From contig NZ_RHNQ01000011.1 of assembly GCF_003946275.1 (NCBI RefSeq), positions 1 through 46,064 of the forward strand: DNA of 46,064 nucleotides, in the 5' to 3' direction. The translations under genes were made by a program, and so were the position numbers. Below the pieces are notes generated by a model. The model was not told the origin of the DNA, made no database searches, and was given only the letters and a program-made list of their open reading frames with translations. Shown one piece after another: positions 18,606 to 28,368 of this stretch; within the stretch, counting starts at the first letter, position 1, and each line of letters opens with the position of its first letter. The DNA comes from Loigolactobacillus backii. GTDB lineage: Bacteria; Bacillota; Bacilli; Lactobacillales; Lactobacillaceae.

Positions 18606-18659
18606 ATGATCACCCCGTTTATTTAGGATCAGGGTAGTGCACCCCAATTCATTGAATCA

Positions 18660-18688
18660 ATTATATCACGAAAGCGCTTTAAAAAGTG
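18660..18688 (-). promoter_or_regulatory. Promoter with internal cre-like site
   Basis: Minus-strand TATAAT (18660-18665) and a weak -35 near 18683-18688 flank CGAAAGCGCTTTAA (18669-18682), which matches the CcpA consensus at 12 of 14 positions. A cre in the spacer implies direct repression of the reductase-like gene. Confidence 0.45.
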
Positions 18689-18711
18689 TGACTTAATAGT
18701 TAAACTAGGGA

Positions 18712-18935
18712 GTGTTTGGAAAAGTGCCAGATTCTACTCCGCAATTACGATTGGTCATTTGTAAAGACCGCAAATAATTGTTGGCGCTACGAATGTTGTC
18801 TATTCTTGCGGCAATGAGTTAAGAAACACAGTTATACAAAGTCTGGAACTGCGCGCGACTTAATTTGTCGCGAACACAAGACATAAAGCGCCAAATTGAA
18901 ACACAGTAAGCACAGGAGCCTGCCTTTTCAAACAC
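18712..18935. repeat. MITE-like repeat (module B), 224 bp
   Basis: It begins GTGTTTGGAAAA and ends TTTTCAAACAC. The interior, around GAATGTTGTCTATTCTTG and the CACAGTTA..AAAGTC block, matches the reverse complement of the element at 33655-33938. No open frame. With the next repeat it fills most of the 506-bp gap between the reductase-like gene and the HExxH gene. Confidence 0.65.
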
Positions 18936-18987
18936 GTTTACACCAAATTAGCCAGAAAAATACTAATAAAGGTATTTTTCTGGCTAA
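18929..18987 (-). repeat. Module A repeat ending in a perfect 16-bp hairpin
   Basis: It starts from the CAAACAC end of the preceding module B and follows the module A pattern. Here it has become a perfect inverted repeat: TTAGCCAGAAAAATAC (18948-18963) with GTATTTTTCTGGCTAA (18972-18987), loop of eight. Confidence 0.6.
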
Positions 18988-19047
18988 TCTAATATAAAGG
19001 TATTTATTTGTTGGCATCGTGCAGAGGTAGTCTCAAGACACTCCCAG

Positions 19048-19076
19048 TTCACAATCACTAAAAGCTTTGCTATGAT
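19048..19076 (+). promoter_or_regulatory. Promoter of the HExxH protein - sirtuin pair
   Basis: TTCACA (19048-19053), 17-bp spacer, TATGAT (19071-19076), about 35 bp before the start codon. Confidence 0.6.
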
Positions 19077-19111
19077 GAAGGAGATAAACTACGATAACGA
19101 AGGAGTCAGTT

Positions 19112-20074
19112 ATGACAGAAGATCAGTTTTCACAGCCAGTTTTAGATTTATTAGCAGAAGTTCGCCAACGCTTTACTGGTGAGGTTAAAGTTCGAGTAAG
19201 TGATGAAAGTAGTGGCTATTTACGGCATGATCAAGCCCAACAGGTTTTAAATCCAGATGGCAGTTTAGCTATCTTAGTTAACGATGCGACCGATGTTGAT
19301 TACACCGTCTCACATGAGCTATTACATTTATTGATGGTGATGCAGGGTTATCCGCAGATTTATTTTAACTTAACAACTAACGATGAGGCACTAGACCAAC
19401 AATTAATGGCAACGGCAACTGATTTATATAATGCCGTTTGTCACGTTGTTGTTGTCAGTGAACAGCATAAACATGGTCTACTGACGGATACGGTTAAGCG
19501 CCAATACTTAAAGGGAATCCTCGATGTCGTCACGCCTGAGGATCCTAAAAAAGCGGATCGCTTGTTAGTTTTCCGAGCAGTTAGTTTGTTAGATGCGCTA
19601 GTCTTTTATCAAGGAGAGACTGAGTTTTTTGACGATCTATTTACGCAACGCTATACCGTGGCGTACGCTGCTGCCAAACAACTATACCAAGTGGTTAGTG
19701 CTAAACCAATTACGTCACCATTTGCGTTACGACGGACAGTGGTTAACTTATTTCGGGCCTTTGATCAGTGGTTGGAAAGCGCTGGTTTGCCAGTAGCACA
19801 CCACGATCAATTTACAACCTTGGCCGGTGTCTTTTCAGATCGACAGTCAAGGCTGGAAGTGCGGCAAGTCTTTGACGTTTTTCATTCTGAATTGACTACC
19901 AAGGGTTCAAACGAACGTGCTTACATCGGTTTAGGCAAAAACGATCAACAAAATACGTTTGTGGTAACACCACCTAAGAATGAAAAGGATAGTGCCGCCT
20001 ACTTCAAAGAACTTTACGCACTATCGGTTCAAGAATTAATGGAAAAAATTAATATGGCTTTTACGTTGCGTTAA
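19112..20074 (+). CDS. Putative HExxH zinc-dependent protein, unknown role
   Basis: 320 residues, soluble, no signal peptide. SHELLHLLMV places an HExxH zinc motif at residues 68-72, as in metallopeptidases; a third ligand is not obvious (E or H candidates lie around residues 85-110). It resembles a lactobacillar family labelled IpaB/EvcA-like in some annotations, a label without functional meaning. GAAGGAG precedes ATG. The sirtuin gene starts 19 bp later, so the two are probably co-transcribed. Whether it is a protease is inference from one motif. Confidence 0.7.
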   Translation: MTEDQFSQPVLDLLAEVRQRFTGEVKVRVSDESSGYLRHDQAQQVLNPDGSLAILVNDATDVDYTVSHELLHLLMVMQGYPQIYFNLTTNDEALDQQLMATATDLYNAVCHVVVVSEQHKHGLLTDTVKRQYLKGILDVVTPEDPKKADRLLVFRAVSLLDALVFYQGETEFFDDLFTQRYTVAYAAAKQLYQVVSAKPITSPFALRRTVVNLFRAFDQWLESAGLPVAHHDQFTTLAGVFSDRQSRLEVRQVFDVFHSELTTKGSNERAYIGLGKNDQQNTFVVTPPKNEKDSAAYFKELYALSVQELMEKINMAFTLR

Positions 20075-20093
20075 AAATTTAGGGGGCTTTTTT

Positions 20094-20780
20094 ATGTTTG
20101 ATTTAAAGCAAGCAATAACAAAGGCGCACTACGTCACTTTTTTAACTGGAGCAGGCGTTTCAGTGCCTTCAGGAATCCCGGATTACCGGTCAAAGAATGG
20201 CTTATACGCGAATCAGCAAAATCCGGAGTACTTATTAAGTCACGATAATTTAGTTGATCATCCCGCCGATTTTTATAAATTTGTAAAGGACAATATGTAC
20301 TATCCTGCTGCTAAACCGAATATTATTCACGAAAAAATGGCGGCCATTAGCAATGCCAAGGGTATGATTGTTACGCAAAATGTTGACGGGTTGCACACTG
20401 CAGCTGGTGCTGAGCACGTGGTGGAATTTCATGGCAATTTGTACCAAGTCGATTGTCAGCGGTGTCACCAGACCGTTCCTTATCAAGAATATTTGCAGGA
20501 TTATCACCATAAAAGTGATGGCGGTATTTTGCGGCCAAAAATTGTTTTATATGGCGAAGGATTAAATGAGCAGGCAGTCAGTACGGCAATTGATGCTGTC
20601 GCTAAAGCCGATTTAATTATTATTTGTGGAACGTCATTTCGGGTAGCACCGTTTTCGATGTTGACAAATTATGCCCGACCTAATGCGGAAATTGTGGCTG
20701 TTAATGAAGAAAAGCTTGATTTGCCGTTTAAGTTCACAATGGTGCAGGCCAATGCTACTGACGTTTTCGCCAAGCTATAG
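20094..20780 (+). CDS. Sir2-family NAD-dependent protein deacylase
   Basis: Removes acyl groups from lysines using NAD. 228 residues: GAGVSVPSGIPDYRS (19-33) and TQNVDGLH (94-101) bind NAD, H113 in EFHGN is the catalytic histidine, and ICGTSFRVAPF closes the site. The zinc module is unusual: CQRC (121-124) is present, but the second CxxC is replaced by HHKS (138-141). Either zinc is held by Cys2 plus histidines or the module is metal-free. Downstream of the HExxH gene, with GGGGG(C) before ATG; a hairpin ending in a T-run follows. Confidence 0.92.
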   Translation: MFDLKQAITKAHYVTFLTGAGVSVPSGIPDYRSKNGLYANQQNPEYLLSHDNLVDHPADFYKFVKDNMYYPAAKPNIIHEKMAAISNAKGMIVTQNVDGLHTAAGAEHVVEFHGNLYQVDCQRCHQTVPYQEYLQDYHHKSDGGILRPKIVLYGEGLNEQAVSTAIDAVAKADLIIICGTSFRVAPFSMLTNYARPNAEIVAVNEEKLDLPFKFTMVQANATDVFAKL

Positions 20781-20837
20781 CGGCACGGACTTGTGTTGAA
20801 AATGAAAATTCAGTAAAATAAAATTTAAAATAACGAA

Positions 20838-20867
20838 TGGAAAGTGGCTTCCGGCTGCTTTTTTTAT
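20838..20867 (+). terminator. Probable terminator after sirtuin gene
   Basis: AAGTGGC and GCTGCTT pair with two G-U pairs around TTCCG, followed by a T-run; 60 bp after the sirtuin stop. Confidence 0.55.
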
Positions 20868-20888
20868 TAAGAAGAGGGGGTCATCGAT

Positions 20889-21164
20889 ATGTTAGAAGAA
20901 GAACGCAAACAGATTGATGAAATTGATCGGCAGTTAACGGCCTTATTTGAGCAACGTCTAGCCGTTTCAAAGAAAATTGCTACGGTTAAACATCAGCAGA
21001 AAATGTCACTAACCAATCCCACGCGCGAGACCGAAGTTATTCAGGCGCAAACTAAGAACTTAAGTGACCAGACGCTGGCACCGTATTTAACCGACTGGTA
21101 CCGGAGCACCATGTTGCTGTCTAAGCAATATCAGGCTAATGTGATTAAAAAATTACGGCAGTAA
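20889..21164 (+). CDS. Chorismate mutase, AroQ class
   Basis: Rearranges chorismate to prephenate for phenylalanine and tyrosine synthesis. 91 residues, one AroQ helical domain: EERKQIDEIDRQL, LFEQRLAVSKKIATVKHQ and NPTRE align with the helix 1 / helix 2 pattern, including active-site Arg, Arg, Lys and the RE pair. The usual D before RE is replaced within NPTRE. It stands alone, not fused to prephenate dehydratase or DAHP synthase, behind AAGAGGGGGTC. A large repeat array follows immediately. Catalytic competence is likely but not certain. Confidence 0.85.
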   Translation: MLEEERKQIDEIDRQLTALFEQRLAVSKKIATVKHQQKMSLTNPTRETEVIQAQTKNLSDQTLAPYLTDWYRSTMLLSKQYQANVIKKLRQ

Positions 21165-21208
21165 AGACTAGAGAGTGTTTGAAAAAGCGGTTAGATTCTG
21201 AGGATTAG

Positions 21209-21257
21209 CCTAAACAGACGAATTATCTGTGCAACAGATGATTTGGCTGTTGTAGCT
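21209..21257 (+). repeat. 49-bp direct repeat, copy 1 (hairpin)
   Basis: It starts CCTAAACAGACG and ends GTTGTAGCT. ATCTGT-GCA-ACAGAT forms the hairpin tip, and AACAGAC/GGCTGTT the base with one mismatch. Copy 2, 130 bp downstream, has a fully paired base. Confidence 0.7.
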
Positions 21258-21338
21258 AACCGCAGGAATCTGCTTTTTCAAACACGTTTCCACCAAATTA
21301 GTCAGGTGAATACTAGTAGAAACTATTTCCAAACATGG

Positions 21339-21387
21339 CCTAAACAGCCGAATTATCTGTACAACAGATGATTTGGCTGTTGTAGCT
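21339..21387 (+). repeat. 49-bp direct repeat, copy 2 (hairpin)
   Basis: As copy 1, but AACAGCC/GGCTGTT pairs perfectly and the loop is ACA. Confidence 0.7.
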
Positions 21388-21445
21388 ACTATTCCGCAAC
21401 TGAGAATTATTAGCTAAGTACGCTAATAATTTTGATGCTTCATCC

Positions 21446-21490
21446 GTTGTCCATTCAACTATGGCGAAAAGCGCCAAGTTGAAACATGGC
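21446..21490 (-). repeat. Hairpin I motif of the structured repeat family, inverted
   Basis: On the minus strand: GCCATGTTTC, then AACT-GGCG / CGCC-AGTT stem, then GAATGGACAAC. This is the same frame as the elements before argD and rsmA, with a different but fully paired inner stem. Downstream on the minus strand lies a second stem, AATTATTAG/CTAATAATT. Confidence 0.55.
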
Positions 21491-21616
21491 AACCGCAGAA
21501 AGCTGCTTTTTCAAACACGGTGATACGAAATTAGTCAAGTAAATACTGGTAAAAGTATTTCCAAAACACGATTAGGCAGTGCAATATGCTAGAATAATCC
21601 CAGTGGAGGCAATAAG

Positions 21617-22099
21617 ATGACCTACAAATATACCTTAGCGATTGTTCACGCACAAGAACAAATTTTGGTGATCAATCGGTTGAAAAAGCCGTATCCAGGG
21701 CAGTGGAATGGTGTAGGCGGTAAGGTTGAACCACACGAAACCGCAGATGTGGCAATGCAGCGTGAAATACAAGAAGAAACACAATTTCGGCCGAACGATT
21801 ATCAACTAACGTTGGCCGGAATTCTTGATTGGCATATTGATGGCCGTTACATTGATAGTATTTACGTTTACGTGGCTGCACTGACTAAGGCTGCACCACA
21901 AAAATACCCACAAATGACGCGTGAAGGAATTTTGAATTTCTTTTCATTAGATTGGTTAACCCAATCTGCCAATTTAGGAGTTGTAGCTGATTTTCAACAG
22001 ATATTGCGGCCAGCACTTTCTGGGAAAAAGCAGCGTTATAATACGAACTTTATTGACGAACGATTAGTTGACTTTAAAGTGACACCATTGATAATGTAA
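21617..22099 (+). CDS. Nudix hydrolase, MutT / 8-oxo-dGTP diphosphatase type
   Basis: 160 residues. The Nudix box GGKVEPHETADVAMQREIQEE (residues 34-54) is complete for magnesium binding. WNGVGGKVEPHE resembles proteins annotated as 8-oxo-dGTP diphosphatases, which clean oxidised nucleotides from the pool. GTGGAGG lies nine bases before ATG. It is monocistronic between repeat clusters. The substrate could be another nucleoside diphosphate derivative. Confidence 0.85.
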   Translation: MTYKYTLAIVHAQEQILVINRLKKPYPGQWNGVGGKVEPHETADVAMQREIQEETQFRPNDYQLTLAGILDWHIDGRYIDSIYVYVAALTKAAPQKYPQMTREGILNFFSLDWLTQSANLGVVADFQQILRPALSGKKQRYNTNFIDERLVDFKVTPLIM

Positions 22100-22179
22100 C
22101 TAGGCGGAAGGGCCGCCTAAGAGAAACTTAGTTTGACTATAACGTTCAGAAAAGCAAACAGAAAGTTGCAATCTAGGTT

Positions 22180-22242
22180 GTGTTTAGAAAACACTTTTTA
22201 CTATTGTTTTTTGGCCAATTTAGTGTAAGCGTATTTAAAAAA
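22180..22242 (+). repeat. Module A repeat, diverged
   Basis: GTGTTTAGAAAA, TTTTTACTA, GGCCAATTTAGTGTAAGCGT and TTTAAAAAAC follow the module A order. It lies in the 262-bp gap before the Rrf2 gene. Confidence 0.5.
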
Positions 22243-22361
22243 CAGCTTTCCTAGTGTTTTTCTAAATGTCCCTTAAATTATAGATTGCGCAATTTTATCA
22301 ATTGCAAAGTAGCGTTTTGATGGAGGACACTTGCTAAAGAATTGGGAGGTGTAAATTAAAA

Positions 22362-22838
22362 ATGAGATTAGATTTTTCTGTTGCCGTTCATAGCTTACTT
22401 TATTTGGAACAAAAACAACCGGCCGTTATTTCAAGTCGTGAGTTGGCCGTTTCCATGACGACTAACCCGGTAATGATTCGAAATATTCTATCGGTTTTAC
22501 ATAAGCAACATTATATTCGCGGTGTTGTTGGGAAAAACGGTGGTTATCAACTCGACCGGACACTTGCGGAGATTAACGTTGGAGAGCTCTACGATTTAAC
22601 GATTCCGCCAACAATTAGTTACGCTCGTTTTACGACTGGAAATACGGAGGCCAGTGGTGCGGGCAGTGATATTAGCCGTAATATTGAGGCCACGTTGACG
22701 GATTTATTTACACTTGCTGACACGGGTTACCGTGCTTTTTACCATCAATTTACGATGGCCGATTTAAAGCAGGATATTGCTCAACACGGTTATTTTAAAC
22801 AAATTGCGCGGTTGCCTTATCAAGGAGGCACGGAGTAA
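22362..22838 (+). CDS. Rrf2-family transcriptional regulator
   Basis: 158 residues with an N-terminal winged helix (RLDFSVAVHSLLYLEQ, SSRELAVSMTTNPVMIRNILSVL, VVGKNGGYQLDR). The iron-sulphur cysteines of IscR/NsrR are absent (no cysteine in the protein), so it belongs to the cluster-free group such as YwnA or CymR. GGGAGGTG precedes ATG. It overlaps or nearly touches a small membrane-protein gene that starts one base after its stop, an obvious operon partner. Target and signal unknown. Confidence 0.9.
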   Translation: MRLDFSVAVHSLLYLEQKQPAVISSRELAVSMTTNPVMIRNILSVLHKQHYIRGVVGKNGGYQLDRTLAEINVGELYDLTIPPTISYARFTTGNTEASGAGSDISRNIEATLTDLFTLADTGYRAFYHQFTMADLKQDIAQHGYFKQIARLPYQGGTE

Positions 22839-22839
22839 A

Positions 22840-23157
22840 GTGGTGCACGAGGATCTATTACTGGCGCTTCAGTTATTGATGATTCGGATGCGGCGGACCA
22901 AACGATTACAGTATTTTGTTGGTATCATTACAGTGTACGTCGTGCTTAAAATCTTCTTTCAGGCTACCCCAACGTTATTTGCCGTTTCTTTTACGCGCAC
23001 GCGGGCATCCTTGGTCGCTTTTTTAACGGTGATTATTATGATTGCCCTGAATAGAATACGCCGTAATTATCGTGTTAGCGGTCAACAACTAATCTCGATG
23101 TTGGGACCACTGAATCAGCAAGAAGCTGCAATTGTCCAACAATTCAAACGTTGTTAA
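22840..23157 (+). CDS. Small membrane protein in operon with the Rrf2 gene
   Basis: I do not recognise a family. GTG 22840 (or GTG 22843) fits best: AAGGAGG ends 11 bases and GGAG 4-7 bases upstream, while the longer frame from ATG 22777 runs back inside the Rrf2 gene without a site. About 105 residues: a basic amphipathic N-terminus (LLMIRMRRTKRLQ), two hydrophobic segments (about residues 25-45 and 58-75), then a cytoplasmic tail ending QQFKRC. Co-transcription with the regulator is likely; function unknown. Confidence 0.65.
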   Translation: MVHEDLLLALQLLMIRMRRTKRLQYFVGIITVYVVLKIFFQATPTLFAVSFTRTRASLVAFLTVIIMIALNRIRRNYRVSGQQLISMLGPLNQQEAAIVQQFKRC

Positions 23158-23196
23158 AATCGTAGGATGAGGATTAAAATAGTAAAATGAGTAATT

Positions 23197-23229
23197 GGAG
23201 CTTGGGGATTTTCCAGACTCTTTTTTTGT
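23197..23229 (+). terminator. Probable terminator after the Rrf2 operon
   Basis: GAG-TGG / CCA-CTC stem with one internal mismatch pair, followed by a run of seven T. Confidence 0.5.
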
Positions 23230-23261
23230 AAAGTATGATTTTGGAATTGGAGGATGTTGCC

Positions 23262-24107
23262 GTGATTACGATTGGTTTAACAACGTGGACGGAACACGGC
23301 AGCTTAATGGGCGCCGATCAGTCACGTAAGTTAACGTTACCAGAGTATAGTGAATTTCTACCCTGTGTTGAACTAGATACGCCATTTTACGGAATTCCGC
23401 GACAAAGTTCTTTTGCTAAATGGGCGCAAGAGACGCCGGAACAGTTTCAATTTATTGTTAAGGCCAATCAGGTTATGACGCGCCATCGTGATTATCAAGA
23501 GACTGGGGCACCAAGTGTTGAAGCCGTATTTCAGCAATTTAAGGACAATAGCCAACCACTTGTTGAAGCCGGAAAGCTCAAGACGATCTTGCTACAATTT
23601 CCACCGTACTTTGGGGTTTCTAGAGAAAATATTTTGTATTTGCAACAGGTTCGCCAGTTTTTACCTGATCTGCCGTTAGCCGTTGAATTTCGGAATAAGA
23701 CTTGGTATGAAGAAATTTATTTAAAACGAACTTTAAATTTATTAAGGCAGTTTGCGTATAGTCACGTTATTGTGGATGAACCACAAACGCCGGCGGGTAG
23801 TGTTCCGTACTATCCAGTGGCAACTAATGACGATTTAGCAGTTTTTCGGTTGCACGGTCGCAATTTTAGTGGCTGGGCAAATCAGGATCGTAATTGGCGT
23901 AGTCAGCGAACACTTTATCGCTACCGTGAAAGTGAATTACAAGCGCTGGTGCCAGATATTCAGCGTTTGGCGGCCACAACCAAGGAAATTTGTGTTATTT
24001 TTAATAATAATTCTGGTGGCGATGCCGCAGGTAACGCCTTAACCTTGAAAAAACTATTAGGGCTAGAGTTTACAGGCCTCAATCCCCAGCAAATTGATTT
24101 ATTTTAG
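23262..24107 (+). CDS. DUF72-family protein
   Basis: 281 residues, a TIM-barrel-like family of unknown function (YecE/YunF type). ITIGLTTWTEH at the N-terminus, ELDTPFYGIPRQSSFAKWA, FQFIVKANQ, LPLAVEFRNKTWY and VFRLHGRNFSGW are the conserved blocks. I use GTG 23262, eight bases after GGAGG, rather than ATG 23235, which lies upstream of that site. The tag gene begins 20 bp later, suggesting co-transcription and perhaps a link to DNA or nucleotide maintenance (inference). Confidence 0.9.
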   Translation: MITIGLTTWTEHGSLMGADQSRKLTLPEYSEFLPCVELDTPFYGIPRQSSFAKWAQETPEQFQFIVKANQVMTRHRDYQETGAPSVEAVFQQFKDNSQPLVEAGKLKTILLQFPPYFGVSRENILYLQQVRQFLPDLPLAVEFRNKTWYEEIYLKRTLNLLRQFAYSHVIVDEPQTPAGSVPYYPVATNDDLAVFRLHGRNFSGWANQDRNWRSQRTLYRYRESELQALVPDIQRLAATTKEICVIFNNNSGGDAAGNALTLKKLLGLEFTGLNPQQIDLF

Positions 24108-24127
24108 ATTAAAAAAGGAGAATGAGC

Positions 24128-24700
24128 ATGACGATTCAACGTTGCACTTGGGCAGAAGCTGATCCTTTGTTGCAGGCTTATCATGATCAAGAGTGGTGTC
24201 GACCAACCCATAATGACCGAACACTGTTTGAATTACTTTGTATGGAAACGTACCAGGCTGGTTTAAGTTGGTTAATTGTATTACGGAAGCGAGTGGCCTT
24301 TCATCAGTATTTTCATGACTATGATCCGCAGGTTGTTGCTCAAATGTCGGTAGCAGAAATTGATTCGGCCATGCTTGATCCAGCAATTATTCGTAATCGC
24401 CGTAAGCTAGAAGCAACAGTAATCAATGCTCAATCTTTTTTAACAATCCAAAGGCAACAGGGCAGCTTTGCTAATTATCTTTGGCAATTTGTTGCCAACC
24501 AGCCAATTGAGCATCAGATTACTGATGCAAGGGAATTACCGGCTAAAAATGAATTATCCCAGCAAATTGCTAAAGACTTGAAGCAACGTGGTTTTAAATT
24601 TATGGGCCCGGTAACAACTTACTCATTTATTCAGGCTGCTGGGCTGATTAACGATCATGTTATGAATTGCGCCTTTCGGCAGGTAACACCACGAAGATAG
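24128..24700 (+). CDS. tag: DNA-3-methyladenine glycosylase I
   Basis: Excises 3-methyladenine from alkylated DNA. 190 residues: RCTWAE with the first zinc cysteine, YHDQEW with the zinc histidine and catalytic glutamate, FELLCMETYQAGLSW of the helix-hairpin region, and HVMNC with the last two zinc ligands. ATG 24128 is eight bases after AAAGGAG; ATG 24122 would be only two bases away. Probably co-transcribed with the DUF72 gene. Confidence 0.93.
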   Translation: MTIQRCTWAEADPLLQAYHDQEWCRPTHNDRTLFELLCMETYQAGLSWLIVLRKRVAFHQYFHDYDPQVVAQMSVAEIDSAMLDPAIIRNRRKLEATVINAQSFLTIQRQQGSFANYLWQFVANQPIEHQITDARELPAKNELSQQIAKDLKQRGFKFMGPVTTYSFIQAAGLINDHVMNCAFRQVTPRR

Positions 24701-24722
24701 CGTGATGACGCAGAGTCTTTTA

Positions 24723-24731
24723 TGGTATACT
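24723..24731 (+). promoter_or_regulatory. Putative metG promoter, extended -10
   Basis: TGG-TATACT forms an extended -10 box about 97 bp before metG. No good -35 is present. The leader has a CTAAC/GTTAG stem but no T-box sequence. Confidence 0.4.
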
Positions 24732-24803
24732 TTTGAAAAGGCCCTAACGTTTAAAACGGCGGGTTAGTATGGCTTGCGCTCATTTGTGCACAACGCTCAT
24801 TAA

Positions 24804-26858
<2,055 letters not shown>

Positions 26859-26865
26859 TTAGGAA

Positions 26866-26989
26866 GAATAGCAGCTATTTTGAAGAGTGATCAGTAAACT
26901 GGATTTGGTTGTGGAATAGAATTTGCAGAACCACGTCAGTGCTTTTATACTGAAGAAAACTTATTTAAAATGGCGGCTATTCTTTTTTT
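26866..26989 (+). terminator. Long-looped terminator or attenuator between metG and tatD
   Basis: GAATAGCAGCTATTTT (26866-26881) pairs with AAAATGGCGGCTATTC (26967-26982) except for one mismatch and one G-U pair; seven T follow. The 85-nt loop is unusual for a plain terminator, so a leader role for tatD-rnmV is possible. Confidence 0.55.
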
Positions 26990-27011
26990 GTTCTAGAAAG
27001 AGAGATAAAAA

Positions 27012-27791
27012 ATGCAGATATTTGATTCACACACACATTTAAATGATCAAGCGTTTGCTGGGAAAGTACCAGAATATATCAAGCGTGCTCAAGATCTAGG
27101 CGTGACAAAAATGGCAATTGTCGGCTCTGACGCAACCTTGAATCAAGGAGCACTTGATTTGGCACATCAGTACGCCAACTTATACGCCGTGATTGGTTGG
27201 CACCCAGAAGAGGCGTTAACTTATAATCAGCAAGTTGAGGATCATTTAGTGACACAACTCCAGGATGACAGAGTGGTCGCCCTAGGTGAGATTGGCCTAG
27301 ATTACCATTGGGATAAGGAGCATCATGAACAACAACGAGCAATTTTTACTCGCCAAATTGAACTTGCTAAGACGTTACACTTACCAATTTCAATCCACAC
27401 ACGGGATGCTTTTGAAGATACCTACCGAATTTTAAAAGCGGCCGATATTCGAGATATTGGCGGAGTTATGCATAGCTTTAATGGTAACGCCGAATGGTTA
27501 CAAAAATTTCTCGATCTTGGTTTAATGATTTCTTTTAGTGGCGTTGTTAGTTTTAAAAATGCACCTGAAGTACACGAGTCCGCTAAATTAGTACCGGCTG
27601 ATCGCTTTTTAGTTGAGACGGATGCCCCATATTTAACACCAGAACCACATCGTGGCGAACAAAATCAACCGGGGTACACACGCTACGTTGTTGAAGCAAT
27701 TGCAAAATTACGGCAAGAGGAAGTTACCACAGTGGCCGCGCAAAGTTACCGTAACGCAAGCCGATTTTTTGGAGTAGTGGCCAATGGTTGA
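27012..27791 (+). CDS. tatD: TatD-family metal-dependent DNase
   Basis: 259 residues, amidohydrolase-type TIM barrel with all metal ligands: FDSHTHLND, GEIGLDYHW, ISIHTRDA, MHSFNG and ETDAPYLTPEP. TatD/YabD proteins act as magnesium-dependent 3'-5' DNases; the cellular role in Firmicutes is not settled. Ends inside rnmV (8-bp overlap). Start chosen at ATG after AAAGAGAG. Confidence 0.95.
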   Translation: MQIFDSHTHLNDQAFAGKVPEYIKRAQDLGVTKMAIVGSDATLNQGALDLAHQYANLYAVIGWHPEEALTYNQQVEDHLVTQLQDDRVVALGEIGLDYHWDKEHHEQQRAIFTRQIELAKTLHLPISIHTRDAFEDTYRILKAADIRDIGGVMHSFNGNAEWLQKFLDLGLMISFSGVVSFKNAPEVHESAKLVPADRFLVETDAPYLTPEPHRGEQNQPGYTRYVVEAIAKLRQEEVTTVAAQSYRNASRFFGVVANG

Positions 27792-28368
27792 GGAAAAAAT
27801 CAAAGAAATTATTGTAGTTGAGGGACGTGATGATACACGGCGCCTACAGCAGGTTGTAAATTCTGATACGATAGAAACCAATGGCTCAGAAATTAGTGAC
27901 GCCACGTTGACTGCTATTGCCACGGCCCAAAAGCGGCGCGGTGTGATTGTGTTTACCGATCCTGATTCGCCTGGAGAAAAAATCCGTAAAACGATTTCGG
28001 CTCAGGTTCCTGGTATCAAACACGCCTTTTTGTCTCAAGGGCAAGCTCAGCCGGAAAAACATAAAAGTAGCTTAGGGGTTGAACATGCTGGCAACAAAGC
28101 CATTAAGCACGCTTTAGCGCATTTATATACGCAAATGCCAACTACTGCTAAGCCCATTATTTCGCGGCAGGTCTTACAGGCAATGGGATTGACGGCAGGT
28201 CCGAACGCAAAGGATCGACGGCAACGGCTGGGAAATATTTTACAAATTGGTTATACCAACAGCAAACAACTATATAAACGGCTACAGTTATTTCAGATTA
28301 GTGAAGCCGAGTTTGCGGCCGCGATGAAACAAGTTCAAAAAGATAGTGATTTAAGTGAACAAAAATAG
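27784..28368 (+). CDS. rnmV: Ribonuclease M5
   Basis: Matures the 5S rRNA ends. 194 residues; N-terminal Toprim domain with IIVVEGRDDTRRLQQ (catalytic glutamate) and VFTDPDSPGEKIR (DxD), then SLGVEHAGNKAIKHAL typical of RNase M5. The start overlaps tatD by 8 bp. The TAG stop is part of a 27-bp sequence repeated 102 bp downstream at the rsmA ribosome binding site. Confidence 0.95.
   Translation: MVEEKIKEIIVVEGRDDTRRLQQVVNSDTIETNGSEISDATLTAIATAQKRRGVIVFTDPDSPGEKIRKTISAQVPGIKHAFLSQGQAQPEKHKSSLGVEHAGNKAIKHALAHLYTQMPTTAKPIISRQVLQAMGLTAGPNAKDRRQRLGNILQIGYTNSKQLYKRLQLFQISEAEFAAAMKQVQKDSDLSEQK

Larger units (their letters stand above)
21175..21570. repeat. Composite repeat array (two module B parts, two module A copies)
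   Basis: This fills the 452-bp gap before the Nudix gene. Module B with GTGTTTGAAAAAGC / GCTTTTTCAAACAC ends spans 21175-21285. Module A copies are at 21279-21338 and 21512-21570. A 49-bp direct repeat with three or fewer differences lies at 21209-21257 and 21339-21387; each copy folds into a long hairpin (AACAGCC/GGCTGTT, AAT/ATT, ATCTGT/ACAGAT). An inverted hairpin I motif is at 21446-21490. No gene. Confidence 0.7.

Noticed and set aside
24099-24386. 95-codon minus-strand frame opposite tag
   Set aside because: The plus-strand Tag motifs are complete; the antisense frame has no ribosome binding site or family pattern.
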